The notes under the pieces were generated by a model. That model saw only the letters and a program-made list of their open reading frames with translations. It made no database searches and had not been told where the DNA came from. This document shows positions 18,285 to 29,538 of a stretch of 64,000 nucleotides of DNA, piece by piece (the stretch's first letter is position 1; each line of letters starts with the position of its first letter). Origin of the DNA: Kribbella jiaozuonensis (GTDB lineage Bacteria; Actinomycetota; Actinomycetes; Propionibacteriales; Kribbellaceae); contig NZ_SZPZ01000001.1 of NCBI RefSeq assembly GCF_005233875.1, positions 2,108,001-2,172,000 on the forward strand, read 5' to 3'. The position numbers and the translations under genes were made by a program.

Positions 18285-19513
18285 GCGCACAGACGACCGT
18301 ACGACGGGGAATCCTGCCCGAGCCGGGGCCGTTGCGGCCGCTGGCGCTGGCGACTCTGCTGAGCCGCGTCGGCAACGGCCTACTGATGACGGTCAGCGTC
18401 CTGTACTTCAACCGGATCGTCGGCCTGTCGATCGCCCAGGTCGGCCTCGGCCTCACGGTCGCGGGGCTGTTCGGGCTGCTGTCCGCCGTACCGCTCGGAC
18501 ATCTGGCGGATCGGCGTGGGCCGCGCGGCCTGTTCGTCGTGCTGAGTCTGATGGTGTGCGGGCTGTCGCTGCTCTACCTCGTCGTGAACAACTTCTGGCA
18601 GTTCCTGGTCGTGAGCATCGTGCTGACGATGATCGACCGCGGCGCGGGTGCCGTCCGGGCCGCGTTGATCGCCGCGGTGACCGTCGGCGCGGGCCGGGTC
18701 GCGGCCCGCGCGTACCTGCGGGCGATCACGAACATCGGCATCATGGCCGGCGCCGCGATCGGTGCGTTCGCGCTGCATTTCGACACCGCCACGGCGTACC
18801 GGGTGATGTTCGTCCTCGACGCGGTGTTGAGCAGCATCGCGGCCTTCGTCGTACTGGCGATCCCGCGCGTCGCGTCGCAACATCGTGACGACGACGGACC
18901 GGTCTGGATCGCGCTGCGCGACCGTGGCTACCTCGCCGTCGCGGCGCTCAACGCGGGCATGAGCATCCACTTCGCCGTACTCGATGTCGCGATCCCGCTC
19001 TGGGTGGTCGACCACACGGACGCGCCGCGCTGGACGGTCGCGCTGCTGCTGATCATCAACACCGTGGTGGTCTCACTGTTCCAGGTACGGTCGTCGCGCG
19101 GTATCGCGGATCCGACAACCGCCGCTCGTGCCACCCGCATCGCAGGATGGTTGCTCTTGGCATCGATGGTCCTGCTGGCCGGTGCCACCTGGGGGAATGC
19201 GCTGATCGCAGTCGCGCTGCTGGCCGCGGGCGCTCTGGTCCAGGTGATCGCCGAGTTGATGCAGTCCTCGGGCTCGTTCCTGCTCAGCTTCGACCTGGCG
19301 CCGAACCACGCCCAGGGTCAGTACCAAGGCGTATGGAACACGAGCATGTCGATCAGCACGATGATCGCTCCGACGGTTCTGGCCCTGCTACCGCTCGGCC
19401 TGGGCGTGCCCGGCTGGATCATCCTCGGCGTCTGGTTCGCCCTGACCGGCGCGCTGTTCGTCCCGGTCGTCCGCTGGGCAGAAAGCCGTCGTCCGTCACC
19501 GGTCGCGGCGTAG
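18281..19513 (+). CDS. MFS transporter
   Basis: This 410-residue protein has about 12 predicted hydrophobic segments and the motif-A loop PLGHLADRRGPRGLFV between segments 2 and 3. It is a different branch from the exporter at 16230. It is coupled to the MOSC gene by a 4-bp overlap, so its substrate may be linked to that protein, though this is only context. It converges on the IclR gene with 2 bp between the stops. Confidence 0.85.
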   Translation: MSAQTTVRRGILPEPGPLRPLALATLLSRVGNGLLMTVSVLYFNRIVGLSIAQVGLGLTVAGLFGLLSAVPLGHLADRRGPRGLFVVLSLMVCGLSLLYLVVNNFWQFLVVSIVLTMIDRGAGAVRAALIAAVTVGAGRVAARAYLRAITNIGIMAGAAIGAFALHFDTATAYRVMFVLDAVLSSIAAFVVLAIPRVASQHRDDDGPVWIALRDRGYLAVAALNAGMSIHFAVLDVAIPLWVVDHTDAPRWTVALLLIINTVVVSLFQVRSSRGIADPTTAARATRIAGWLLLASMVLLAGATWGNALIAVALLAAGALVQVIAELMQSSGSFLLSFDLAPNHAQGQYQGVWNTSMSISTMIAPTVLALLPLGLGVPGWIILGVWFALTGALFVPVVRWAESRRPSPVAA

Positions 19514-19515
19514 CG

Positions 19516-20280
19516 TCAGTTCGTAGGTTCGCGGTAGCCGAGCGCGGCGGAGATCTTGCGGGCGGCCTCGATCGCGGCCGGCGCCATGAGAGCTACTTGG
19601 GCGATCGACTGCTCCAACGACAGCGTGGAGATGCTGACGGCTGCGATTGCGGCGCCGGTGTGGTCGTGGATGACGGCGGCGACGCAGCGGATACCGGGCT
19701 CGTTCTCTTCGTCGTCGAGCGCGTAGCCACGGGTGCGGACCTGCGCGAGATCGGCCTTCAGTGCGGCGGCGGTCGTGTGTGTGAGCGGCGTACGAGCCGG
19801 AAGACCAGTCCGGGTGATGTGGACGTCGAGGGCCTCTTCGTCCTTCTCGGCGAGGAGCGCCTTGCCGATGCCGGTGCAGTGCAGCCAGATCGCCTTGCCG
19901 ACGCGCGACGGCATCCGGTACGGCTTCGGGCCGTCGAGGCGGGCGACGTAGATCGCCTCGTCACCGTTCAGCAGCCCGACATGCACCGTGCAACGCGTCT
20001 GCGCGACGAGATCCGCGAGCACCGGACGAGCGACCGTGGCCAGATCGACGTTGGTCAACGCATGCCCGGCCAGCCGCAGGGCCTTCGGTCCCGGGTGGTA
20101 CGAGCCGTCGTCGGCCTGGGCGACGAACTCGTGCTCGACCAGCGACGCCATGATCCGGTGCACGGTCGACTTGGCCAGACCGGTCGCGTTCACGACATCG
20201 GTGAACCGCGAGTGCTCCAGTACGGCGTCCAGCACCATCAACGTCTTGTCGATGGCCGAGGGCGAACCCATGTCGCTCAT
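19516..20280 (-). CDS. IclR family transcriptional regulator (probable regulator of the kdu genes)
   Basis: This 254-residue regulator has an N-terminal winged helix (FTDVVNATGLAKSTVHRIMASLVEHEFV) and a C-terminal IclR ligand domain (TGIGKALLAEK, RGYALDDEENEPGIRCVAAVI). IclR proteins of the KdgR type control hexuronate degradation. It starts 9 bp after kduD and is the third gene of the kduI-kduD-iclR operon, so it is the natural candidate for binding the three inverted repeats in the kduI promoter region (21871-21965). Confidence 0.9.
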   Translation of the reverse strand: MSDMGSPSAIDKTLMVLDAVLEHSRFTDVVNATGLAKSTVHRIMASLVEHEFVAQADDGSYHPGPKALRLAGHALTNVDLATVARPVLADLVAQTRCTVHVGLLNGDEAIYVARLDGPKPYRMPSRVGKAIWLHCTGIGKALLAEKDEEALDVHITRTGLPARTPLTHTTAAALKADLAQVRTRGYALDDEENEPGIRCVAAVIHDHTGAAIAAVSISTLSLEQSIAQVALMAPAAIEAARKISAALGYREPTN

Positions 20281-20289
20281 CCTGCACTC

Positions 20290-21042
20290 CTATCTGGCGA
20301 GCCAGCCGCCGTCGACCGCGAGCACGTGCCCGTTGACGTAGTCCGCGGCCGCCGAGGCGAGGAACACCGCCGCGCCGACGACATCCTCCGGCCGTCCCCA
20401 GCGTCCGGCCGGGATGCGCTGCCGGATCGCGGCCTCGCGGGCCGGGTCCGCACGCAGCTCGGTGGTGTTGTCAGTACTGATGTACCCGGGCGCGATCGCG
20501 TTCACCTGAACCCCGGCCGGCCCCCACTCGTTGGCCAGCGCCCGGGTCAGTCCCGCCACCGCATGCTTGCTGGCAGTGTAGGCCGGAACGGTGATCCCGC
20601 CCTGGAAGCTCAGCAGCGAGGCGATCGTGATGATCTTCCCGGTACGGCGTTCCGCCATCGCGGCCCCGATCGGCCGGGTGACTGCCCAGGTGGAGTTGAG
20701 GTTCACGTCGATCACGTGCTGCCAGTCCGCGGTCGTGGTCTCGGCTGCCGGCGCCCGGCGGATCGTGCCGGCGTTGTTGACCAGGATGTCGATGTGCCGA
20801 TCCCTGGCCAGCTCGACGGCTGCCGCCTCGACCGCGGCCGGGTCGGCGAAGTCGGCGATCACGACGGTGGCTTGCCCGCCGCCGTTCTGCTTGATCGCCT
20901 CGAGGGTGTCCTCGAGCGCCGCGTCCCGGGCCATCAGGATCAGCTCGGCTCCGGCCGCGGCGTACCCCGCTGCGATGGCGGCGCCGATGCCACGACGCGC
21001 GCCGGTCACGAGCGCAGTACGCCCTTCGAGGCTGAACGTCAC
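20290..21042 (-). CDS. kduD: 2-dehydro-3-deoxy-D-gluconate (2-deoxy-D-gluconate) 5/3-dehydrogenase
   Basis: KduD is an SDR enzyme that reduces 3-deoxy-D-glycero-2,5-hexodiulosonate (DKII) to KDG in unsaturated uronate degradation. The 250-residue protein has TGARRGIGAAIA, NNAGTIRRAPA (typical of KduD), the catalytic Ser in IASLLSFQGG and YTASK, and ends with NGHVLAVDGGWLAR, the family signature. The GTG start at 21042 overlaps the kduI stop by 4 bp. The next gene is the IclR regulator. Function rests mainly on sequence plus the adjacent kduI. Confidence 0.9.
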   Translation of the reverse strand: MTFSLEGRTALVTGARRGIGAAIAAGYAAAGAELILMARDAALEDTLEAIKQNGGGQATVVIADFADPAAVEAAAVELARDRHIDILVNNAGTIRRAPAAETTTADWQHVIDVNLNSTWAVTRPIGAAMAERRTGKIITIASLLSFQGGITVPAYTASKHAVAGLTRALANEWGPAGVQVNAIAPGYISTDNTTELRADPAREAAIRQRIPAGRWGRPEDVVGAAVFLASAAADYVNGHVLAVDGGWLAR

Positions 21043-21863
21043 CGCAGATCCTGTACGTCGACACCGTCCATGTCGCCGAACGCCTGGTTCTCGCCGGCCA
21101 TCGCCCAGACGAAGCTGTACGACGAGGTGCCGCAGCCGGAGTGGATCGACCAGCTCGGCGAGATGACCGCCTGCCGATCCGCGACGAGCAGGTGCCGGGT
21201 CTCGTCGGGCTCGCCGAGGAGGTGGACGATCCGCTCGGTCTCGGGCAGACCGAAGTACAGGTAGCACTCGGTACGGCGGTCGTGGATGTGGGCGGGCATG
21301 GTGTTCCAGGTGCTGCCCGCGTGCAGGGTGGTCACGCCGAGCACGACCTGGCAGCTCTGCACGCCATCCGCGTGGATGTACTGGTCGATCGTGCGCCGGT
21401 TGGCGGTCTGCTGGTCGCCGAGCTCGAGCCGATTGCCCTCGCCGGGGTTGACCTGTGCGGTCGGGAAGGCGGTGTGCGCGGGGGCGGAGAACACGTAGAA
21501 CGCCGCGTCGGTTCCGTCGAAGACGACCTCGCGGACGCCGCGTCCGACGTACAGGCAGGCGCCGGTGGTCAGCTCGTACTTCGTGCCGTCCGCGGTGACA
21601 GTGCCGGGTCCGCCGACGTTGACGATGCCGGCCTCGCGGCGTTCGAGGAAGTACTCGCTGCGCAGCTCGGGGTAGGTGTCCAGCGTCAGCGGGCCGTTTG
21701 CGGGACGGGCGCCGGCCAGGACGATCCGGTCGTGGTGGGTGAGCACCGCGGTGATCGCGTCCGGGACGAAGAGGTCGTCCACCAGGTAGTGGCGGCGCAG
21801 CGCGGCGGTGTCGAAAGCGGGGAGCTGCTCGGGATGGGTGGCGTGCCTGATCTGCAGAGTCAC
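21039..21863 (-). CDS. kduI: 5-dehydro-4-deoxy-D-glucuronate isomerase
   Basis: KduI isomerises DKI (4-deoxy-L-threo-5-hexosulose uronate) to DKII, the step before KduD, in pectin or other polyuronide degradation. The 274-residue cupin-fold protein has RRHYLVDDLF near the N-terminus, GACLYVGRG, the zinc-binding MPAHIHDRRTECYLYF and the C-terminal WAMAGENQAFGDMDGVD, all diagnostic of KduI. The GTG at 21863 gives the normal start; no strong SD precedes it. It is divergent from the SSS symporter. Confidence 0.93.
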   Translation of the reverse strand: MTLQIRHATHPEQLPAFDTAALRRHYLVDDLFVPDAITAVLTHHDRIVLAGARPANGPLTLDTYPELRSEYFLERREAGIVNVGGPGTVTADGTKYELTTGACLYVGRGVREVVFDGTDAAFYVFSAPAHTAFPTAQVNPGEGNRLELGDQQTANRRTIDQYIHADGVQSCQVVLGVTTLHAGSTWNTMPAHIHDRRTECYLYFGLPETERIVHLLGEPDETRHLLVADRQAVISPSWSIHSGCGTSSYSFVWAMAGENQAFGDMDGVDVQDLR

Positions 21864-21870
21864 GGAACTA

Positions 21871-21889
21871 GGTTCTACATCATGGAACC
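21871..21889. promoter_or_regulatory. Inverted repeat GGTTC-N9-GAACC, probable IclR/KdgR-type operator
   Basis: The site lies 8 bp upstream of the kduI start. It matches the site at 21947-21965 at 14 of 19 positions, including the half-sites and the central spacing. Two similar sites flanking a divergent promoter fit control of both directions by the IclR protein. Confidence 0.6.
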
Positions 21890-21910
21890 GGTCGTCAAGC
21901 CTGGAACACG

Positions 21911-21929
21911 ACCCGGAATTGTTCCGGGT
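21911..21929. promoter_or_regulatory. Perfect 8-bp-arm palindrome in the kdu/symporter promoter
   Basis: ACCCGGAA and TTCCGGGT are separated by TTG. The element lies midway between the two GTTC-N-GAAC repeats. It may be a third binding site of the same regulator or of a different one. Confidence 0.5.
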
Positions 21930-21937
21930 TCCGCCGC

Positions 21938-21965
21938 TTGACACTCTGTTCTGTTCAATGGAACC
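21938..21965 (+). promoter_or_regulatory. -35-like TTGACA and overlapping operator for the symporter
   Basis: TTGACA at 21938-21943 is followed by TGTTC-N9-GAACC (21947-21965), which repeats the site near kduI. The position, 38-66 bp before the symporter start, suits a promoter blocked by a repressor. I do not see a convincing -10 hexamer. Confidence 0.5.
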
Positions 21966-22003
21966 TTCCAGTCAGTCACCCCATCGCCCCTGGGAGGATC
22001 CTC

Positions 22004-24845
<2,842 letters not shown>

Positions 24846-24983
24846 TGAGACGAAGGCCACCCGCCGTGTGTGCATGTTGCGGAAACGTAATGGAGAAGGT
24901 GCACCAGGGCGAGCGAGTGCCATGGTCAGGACCGGTCGCTTGCGATTACCCTCCGGTTACTTGACCCCCGATGGAGGCCAGTT

Positions 24984-26819
24984 ATGAAGCCTGTCGCCGA
25001 TTCCGGCCAGCTCGCTCTCCTGAGCAACCGCAAGGACACGATGGCCCAGATGTTCCTGGAGCGGGTCGAGGCGACCCCTGCGCGGGAGGCGTTCCGCTTC
25101 CCTCGCGGGGAGCAATGGACGTCGGTGAGCTGGCGGGAGACCGAGCAGCTGGCCCGTCGGCGGGCGGCCGGGCTGGTCGCGCTCGGCGTCGAGCCGGAGC
25201 AGCGGGTCGCGATCGCGTCCAGCACGCGGATCGAGTGGATCGAGTGCTACCTGGCCGCCGTACTCGCGGCCGCGGCGACGACCACGATCTACCCGACGAC
25301 GATCTCGCCCGACGTGGCGTTCATCGTGGCCGATGCCGACGTACAACTGGTGTACGCCGAGGACGCGGGCCAGGTCGACAAGCTCCGCGAGCACCGGTCC
25401 GAGACGCCGTCGCTGCGCAAGGTCGTGCTGATCGACGGCACGCCGGAGGAGAGCGACGGGGACTGGGTCATCGCGCTCGGGGATCTCGACGCGCTGGGCG
25501 ACGAGTACCTGGCCGAGCACCCGTCCGCGGTCGACGAGCGGATCGCGGCGATCAAGCCGGACGATCTCTGCACGCTGATCTACACCTCCGGTACGACGGG
25601 GCGGCCGAAGGGCGTGCGGTTGCCGCACTCGGCGTGGACGTACGAAGGCGCTGCGGTCGAGGGGATGCGGGTGCTGTCGCCGGACGACCTGCAGTTCCTG
25701 TGGCTGCCGTTGTCGCACGTGTTCGGGCAGGTGCTGCTCGCCGTACAGTGCCAGATCGGGTTCGCGACCGCGGTGGACGGGCGGATCGACAAGATCGTCG
25801 ACAACGCGGCCGTCGTACAGCCGACGTTCATGGCGGCGGCGCCGCGGATCTTCGAGAAGGCCCACGCTCGGATCCGGACGATGATCCAGTCCGAGGGCGG
25901 GGCACGGGCGCGGATGTTCGACTGGGCGTTCGGGGTCGGGTCCCGGGTTTCTGCGTTGCGGCAGGCCGGGCGGGAGCCTTCCGGGTTGCTGGCAGCGCAG
26001 TTCGCGGCGGCGGATCGGTTGGTGCTGTCGAAGATCCGGGCGCGGTTCGGCGGGCGGATCCGGTTCTTCGTGTCGGGTTCGGCGGCGTTGGACAAGACGC
26101 TGGCCGAGTGGTTCCACGCGGCCGGGTTGCTGATCCTCGAGGGGTACGGGCTGTCCGAGACGTCGGCGGGGTCGACGTTGAACCGGCCTTCGCAGTACCG
26201 GCTGGGAAGCGTCGGGCCGGCGTTCCCCGGGACGCAGTTCAAGATCGCCGAGGACGGGGAGATCCTGATCAAGGGCGACGGGGTGATGAGCGGGTACCAC
26301 AACCAGCCGGCGCAGACGGCCGAAGTACTGAACGCCGACGGGTGGTTCCACACCGGGGACATCGGGCACTTCGAGGACGAGTTCCTGTTCATCACCGACC
26401 GGAAGAAGGACCTGTTCAAGACCTCGGGCGGCAAGTACGTCGCGCCACAGGTGATCGAGGGTCGCTTCAAGACGATCTGCCCGTACGCGAGCCAGTTCAT
26501 CGTCCACGGCAACAAGCGCAACTTCGTCTCGGCGCTGGTCACGCTGGACCCGGATGCTGTCGTCGGGTGGGCGTCCGCGAACGGCCTGGGCGGCAAGCCG
26601 TACGCCGAGATCGTCACGTCGGACGCGGCCCAGGCGATGGTCCAGGGCTACGTCGACGAACTCAACGCAACCCTCAACCGCTGGGAAACCATCAAGAAGT
26701 TCACCATCCTCGACCGGGATCTCACCGTCGAGTCCGGTGAGATGACGCCGAGCCTGAAACTCAAACGCAAGTACGTCGAAACCGAGTACGCCGAAGTCCT
26801 CGACAAGATGTACGAGTAG
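24984..26819 (+). CDS. Long-chain acyl-CoA synthetase (AMP-forming ligase)
   Basis: This 611-residue adenylate-forming enzyme has the P-loop-like YTSGTTGRPKGVRLPHSAW (about residues 206-224), WLPLSHVFGQVL, FVSGSAALDKTLAEWFHAAGL, GYGLSETSAG, the ATP/Mg motif WFHTGDIG and the hinge DRKKDLFKTSGGKYVAP with the conserved Lys of the C-terminal domain. The KTSGGKYVAP form is typical of long-chain fatty acid CoA ligases of the FadD15 type. ATG is preceded by GGAGG. The upstream gap 24846-24983 shows no further feature that I can support. Confidence 0.9.
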   Translation: MKPVADSGQLALLSNRKDTMAQMFLERVEATPAREAFRFPRGEQWTSVSWRETEQLARRRAAGLVALGVEPEQRVAIASSTRIEWIECYLAAVLAAAATTTIYPTTISPDVAFIVADADVQLVYAEDAGQVDKLREHRSETPSLRKVVLIDGTPEESDGDWVIALGDLDALGDEYLAEHPSAVDERIAAIKPDDLCTLIYTSGTTGRPKGVRLPHSAWTYEGAAVEGMRVLSPDDLQFLWLPLSHVFGQVLLAVQCQIGFATAVDGRIDKIVDNAAVVQPTFMAAAPRIFEKAHARIRTMIQSEGGARARMFDWAFGVGSRVSALRQAGREPSGLLAAQFAAADRLVLSKIRARFGGRIRFFVSGSAALDKTLAEWFHAAGLLILEGYGLSETSAGSTLNRPSQYRLGSVGPAFPGTQFKIAEDGEILIKGDGVMSGYHNQPAQTAEVLNADGWFHTGDIGHFEDEFLFITDRKKDLFKTSGGKYVAPQVIEGRFKTICPYASQFIVHGNKRNFVSALVTLDPDAVVGWASANGLGGKPYAEIVTSDAAQAMVQGYVDELNATLNRWETIKKFTILDRDLTVESGEMTPSLKLKRKYVETEYAEVLDKMYE

Positions 26820-26822
26820 GTC

Positions 26823-27716
26823 TCAGCGGCCGAGGAACTTGCGGATGGACTCGACGTACTTCGTTGGTTCTTCCTGGTCGATGGAGTGGCCGGACTTGTC
26901 GAAGATCTCGAGCGTGGCTTGGGGGAGGCGGGCGGTTAGGTCGCGGGGGATGTCGAAGCCTACGTGGCGGTCCCAGAGGGCGGCGAGGATCAAGGTCGGG
27001 ATGTCGAGGGTGGCCAGGTCGTCGGCCAGGGTGGGGCGTTCGGTGCCCACCAGAGCGAGGGCCATCTCCAGGTTGGATTCGGGAGACTCGGGATCATCGT
27101 CGGGGATGTTGGCCGGGTCGTAGTAGAAGAAGTTGACCGCGTTCTCGCTCTGGGCGATGGCGCCGATGGCCGCGACCGTGCGTTCGATCGGGTCGATGAG
27201 GGGCTCGAGTTGGGTCCGGAGGGCGGTGCGCTCGGCCGGTGTGAGGATCGGGTCGACCGCGGCGGGGCGCATCGTCCACACGCCGGGATGGAGCGGGTCG
27301 GTGATCGGGGGAGCGTGCAGGATCATCCGGTCCACATGGTTGCTGTGAGCAACGGCGTACTCCGCGGCCAGTAGGCAGCCGTAGGAGACGCCCCAGGGCG
27401 CGATCCGCTCGACGCCCAGCGCCGTACGCAACTCGTCCAGATCGGCGACCAGCTGCGGCATCGTGTACGTGCTCGGGTCGGACCGCGCCGTACGACCGCA
27501 GCCGCGCTGGTCGTAGAAGACGACCGGCGCGAACTCCGCGACCGCGTCACCGACCGACTGCTCGATCGAGTACGAACTCTCGCCCGGCCCGCCGTGCACC
27601 AGCACCAGCGGTACTCCGTCATTGGCGGCGCCCGCGACCCGGACCCAGTGATCGACCCCACCCGCGGAGACCGTCCGCACTCCGTCACTCAGCATGGGTG
27701 CGAGGATACGGGTCAC
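26823..27716 (-). CDS. Alpha/beta hydrolase, proline iminopeptidase-like (S33)
   Basis: This 297-residue enzyme has the oxyanion motif VLVHGGPGE, YDQRGCGRTARS, the nucleophile elbow WGVSYGCL (G-x-S-x-G) and a late His in SGHSIDQEEP. HGGPG plus DQRGCGRT is the pattern of prolyl iminopeptidases and relatives. It may act on N-terminal proline peptides or on small amides. GTG 27716 overlaps by 2 bp the TGA of the LuxR-type remnant upstream. It ends 3 bp from the convergent acyl-CoA synthetase. Confidence 0.83.
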   Translation of the reverse strand: MTRILAPMLSDGVRTVSAGGVDHWVRVAGAANDGVPLVLVHGGPGESSYSIEQSVGDAVAEFAPVVFYDQRGCGRTARSDPSTYTMPQLVADLDELRTALGVERIAPWGVSYGCLLAAEYAVAHSNHVDRMILHAPPITDPLHPGVWTMRPAAVDPILTPAERTALRTQLEPLIDPIERTVAAIGAIAQSENAVNFFYYDPANIPDDDPESPESNLEMALALVGTERPTLADDLATLDIPTLILAALWDRHVGFDIPRDLTARLPQATLEIFDKSGHSIDQEEPTKYVESIRKFLGR

Positions 27717-27820
27717 CGGTTCAAGTAGGCGAGGACGGCCAGCGCGCGACGGTCGTCGTCGGACACCGGCAGGCCGAGCTTGGCGAACATACTCGCGATG
27801 TGTTTGGTGACGGCGCTATC
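27713..27820 (-). pseudogene. C-terminal remnant of a LuxR/NarL-type response regulator
   Basis: In the minus-strand frame ending at TGA 27713-27715, the DNA encodes DSAVTKHIASMFAKLGLP followed by SDDDRRALAVLAYLNR, the second half of a LuxR HTH and the C-terminus typical of actinobacterial NarL-type regulators. There is no start codon and no receiver domain; upstream the sequence changes directly into a histidine-kinase-like N-terminal fragment. It is therefore the 3' end of a deleted gene. Confidence 0.75.
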
Positions 27821-28064
27821 TCGGCCCGCTGCTGCTCACCCTGCGCGCGACTTGGTCCGCCGACCTCAGCCAGACGGCAAGCGGTACGGCGTACAGCCCG
27901 ATCCCGACCGGGACGAGCGCACTGCTGACGAGCACGAATACCGCGGCGGCGACTCCCGCGATTGACAGGAGCATCGTCGCCAGCGCCCGCACCGGAGTGA
28001 AGAGCCTCGCCCTCATTAACCCAACCGTAGACATACTCCGACCCTGCCGCCTCCCGGCAGTCAC
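27816..28064 (-). pseudogene. N-terminal fragment of a sensor histidine kinase (putative sensor domain)
   Basis: The 82 residues contain FTPVRALATMLLSIAGVAAAV and GIGLYAVPLAVWLRSADQVARR, two membrane segments and a basic loop resembling the start of the putative-sensor domain found in actinobacterial histidine kinases. The frame stops at once (TAG 27816-27818) and the remainder of the kinase (dimerisation and ATPase domains) is absent. The LuxR-type remnant begins at the same point. It could be read as a small membrane protein, but the junction favours a deletion scar. The start could be 28064, 28031 or 28013. Confidence 0.6.
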
Positions 28065-28107
28065 TCCATTGCATTTCCCTGCCCGACCACCCTGTACCTA
28101 TCCCCAC

Positions 28108-28536
28108 CTATGACTGTTCGAGGAGTTGCTTCAGTGCGTTCAGGTTGGCGGCCACGGCTGACTTGATCCGACCTGCGGCGATGGGTGCCACGAGGTTCAG
28201 CGGGCGAGGCGGGCGGAGGTCGACCGAATTGGTGAGAGTGGTGGCGTCGCCTGTCGCGTCGAGCGTGTAGGTGAGGGTCGCCGGCAGACCGCTGAGGGTG
28301 CCTTCGACGGTGAGCTTCTGGTTGGGGACGAGCTCGATGATTTCGAGGGACTCCACCGCGTGGGAAGGGATCGTGCGGGTCTGCCGGTAGCGGGTGCCGA
28401 CGCTGGGTGGACCGGGGGTCAGCTGCTGGGTCTCGGCCAGCGCGTAGTTCCACTGAGGGAGGTTCTCGAGGTTGGCCAGGTAGGCGAAGACCGCGGTCGC
28501 GGACCGGTCGATGGTGATCGTGTTGGTGAATTTCAT
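28108..28536 (-). CDS. SRPBCC family protein
   Basis: This 142-residue protein starts MKFTNTITIDRSATAVFAYLAN, the N-terminal strand-helix of SRPBCC proteins, followed by LPQWNYAL, YRQTRTIPS and a C-terminal long helix (IKSAVAANLNALKQLL). It is likely a ligand-binding or cyclase-like fold with unknown ligand. It overlaps the MBL-fold gene by 4 bp (28533-28536), so they are coupled. The frame is open upstream to 28962 but only as antisense of that gene. Confidence 0.78.
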   Translation of the reverse strand: MKFTNTITIDRSATAVFAYLANLENLPQWNYALAETQQLTPGPPSVGTRYRQTRTIPSHAVESLEIIELVPNQKLTVEGTLSGLPATLTYTLDATGDATTLTNSVDLRPPRPLNLVAPIAAGRIKSAVAANLNALKQLLEQS

Positions 28537-29426
28537 TGGGGCCGCCGGGAGCTGTCGACGAGGCGCTGGGCCGCGGTCGGGTCGTGGGCGGGGAGGATGA
28601 CCAGACCGGGGAGGTGCTCGGCGAGGGCGAGGACCTTGTCGGTGGTGGCGGCGAGTTCGCCGCGGTTGCCGACGCCGGGGAGTTGGCGGCGTTCGAGCAG
28701 GCCGGCCTCGTAGGTGAGGTCGCCGACCATGAGGAGCGGTGGCAGGTCGCGCCGGCGTACCAGCATCGAGATCGAGCCCGGCGTGTGACCGGGCGTGCGG
28801 AGCAGGACGATCGATCCGTCGCCCATGACGTCGAACGACTCGGTGAACGGATCCAAAGCGGCGCCGGTGAAGTCGATGTGCTTCCAACGCGCCCCCGGTA
28901 CGTCGATGTGCGCGCGGAGGAAGCCACGGGCCTCGGGGGAGAACCCGGACAGCTGGGCCCATTCCTCCGGCGTGATCAGGAGCTCGCTGCTGCCGAGCTG
29001 GGGAATCCCGCCGATGTGGTCCTGGTGCAGGTGCGAGATGACCGCCTTGTCGACGTCGGCAACGGAGTACCCGAGGGTGCCCAGTTGCGCGTCGAGCGTC
29101 TCGTCCTCGGCGATGTGGAACTTGGCCAGCCGGTCATAAACGACGCCGTTGAACCCGCCCGGGAAGTACGACGGGTCGGTCACCGAGGCGCGGTCCTGGC
29201 CGGTGTCGAACAAGACCAGCCCGTTCGCGTGCTCGACGACGTACACGTTGATCGGGCGGGGTGGCAGCCACCGGCGGGACGTGAGCAGCCACCAGTACAG
29301 CGGCTTCTTCGAGCCCTGCGCGTGTTCGGGGTGGATCTCGACGCTGCCGGTGCTGATCACCGACACCGCTCGGACCGGGTCCCCGGTGCCGGTGCGCGCG
29401 GGCAGTCTTGTTGCTTCCGTGGACAT
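28533..29426 (-). CDS. MBL-fold metallohydrolase (N-acyl homoserine lactonase-like)
   Basis: This 297-residue dinuclear zinc hydrolase has HLHQDHIGG (H-x-H-x-D-H, about residues 136-141), LLRTPGHTPGSISM with the third metal His, MVGDLTYEAG with the bridging Asp and ILPAHDP with the last His. This set and the N-terminal INVYVVEHANGLVLFDTGQ resemble AHL lactonases and lactonase-like hydrolases. It forms a pair with the SRPBCC gene and is followed upstream by a Crp/Fnr regulator gene in the same orientation. Confidence 0.82.
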   Translation of the reverse strand: MSTEATRLPARTGTGDPVRAVSVISTGSVEIHPEHAQGSKKPLYWWLLTSRRWLPPRPINVYVVEHANGLVLFDTGQDRASVTDPSYFPGGFNGVVYDRLAKFHIAEDETLDAQLGTLGYSVADVDKAVISHLHQDHIGGIPQLGSSELLITPEEWAQLSGFSPEARGFLRAHIDVPGARWKHIDFTGAALDPFTESFDVMGDGSIVLLRTPGHTPGSISMLVRRRDLPPLLMVGDLTYEAGLLERRQLPGVGNRGELAATTDKVLALAEHLPGLVILPAHDPTAAQRLVDSSRRPQ

Positions 29427-29505
29427 CTGAACTCCTGAGGTGCGATCGTCCCCGACGGATTCGGGGCCGAGGGCATCAGTCTTCGCCGGAGGCCGCGCCC
29501 ACGTC

Positions 29506-29521
29506 TGTGACTTTTGTCGTG
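29506..29521. promoter_or_regulatory. Possible Crp/Fnr half-site
   Basis: TGTGA-CTTTTG-TCGTG has one perfect half of the Crp consensus TGTGA-N6-TCACA. It lies between the Crp/Fnr gene and the MBL gene. Weak. Confidence 0.3.
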
Positions 29522-29538
29522 CGCCGGAGTAACGGGGG

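Noticed and set aside
19147..21264. Plus-strand ORF of about 700 codons over IclR and kduD
   Set aside because: It is the complement of three well-supported minus-strand genes; the translation is Arg/Gly-rich without domains.
24846..24983. A regulatory RNA or small gene between asd and the acyl-CoA synthetase
   Set aside because: No stable inverted repeat, SD-ATG pair or conserved motif could be supported there.
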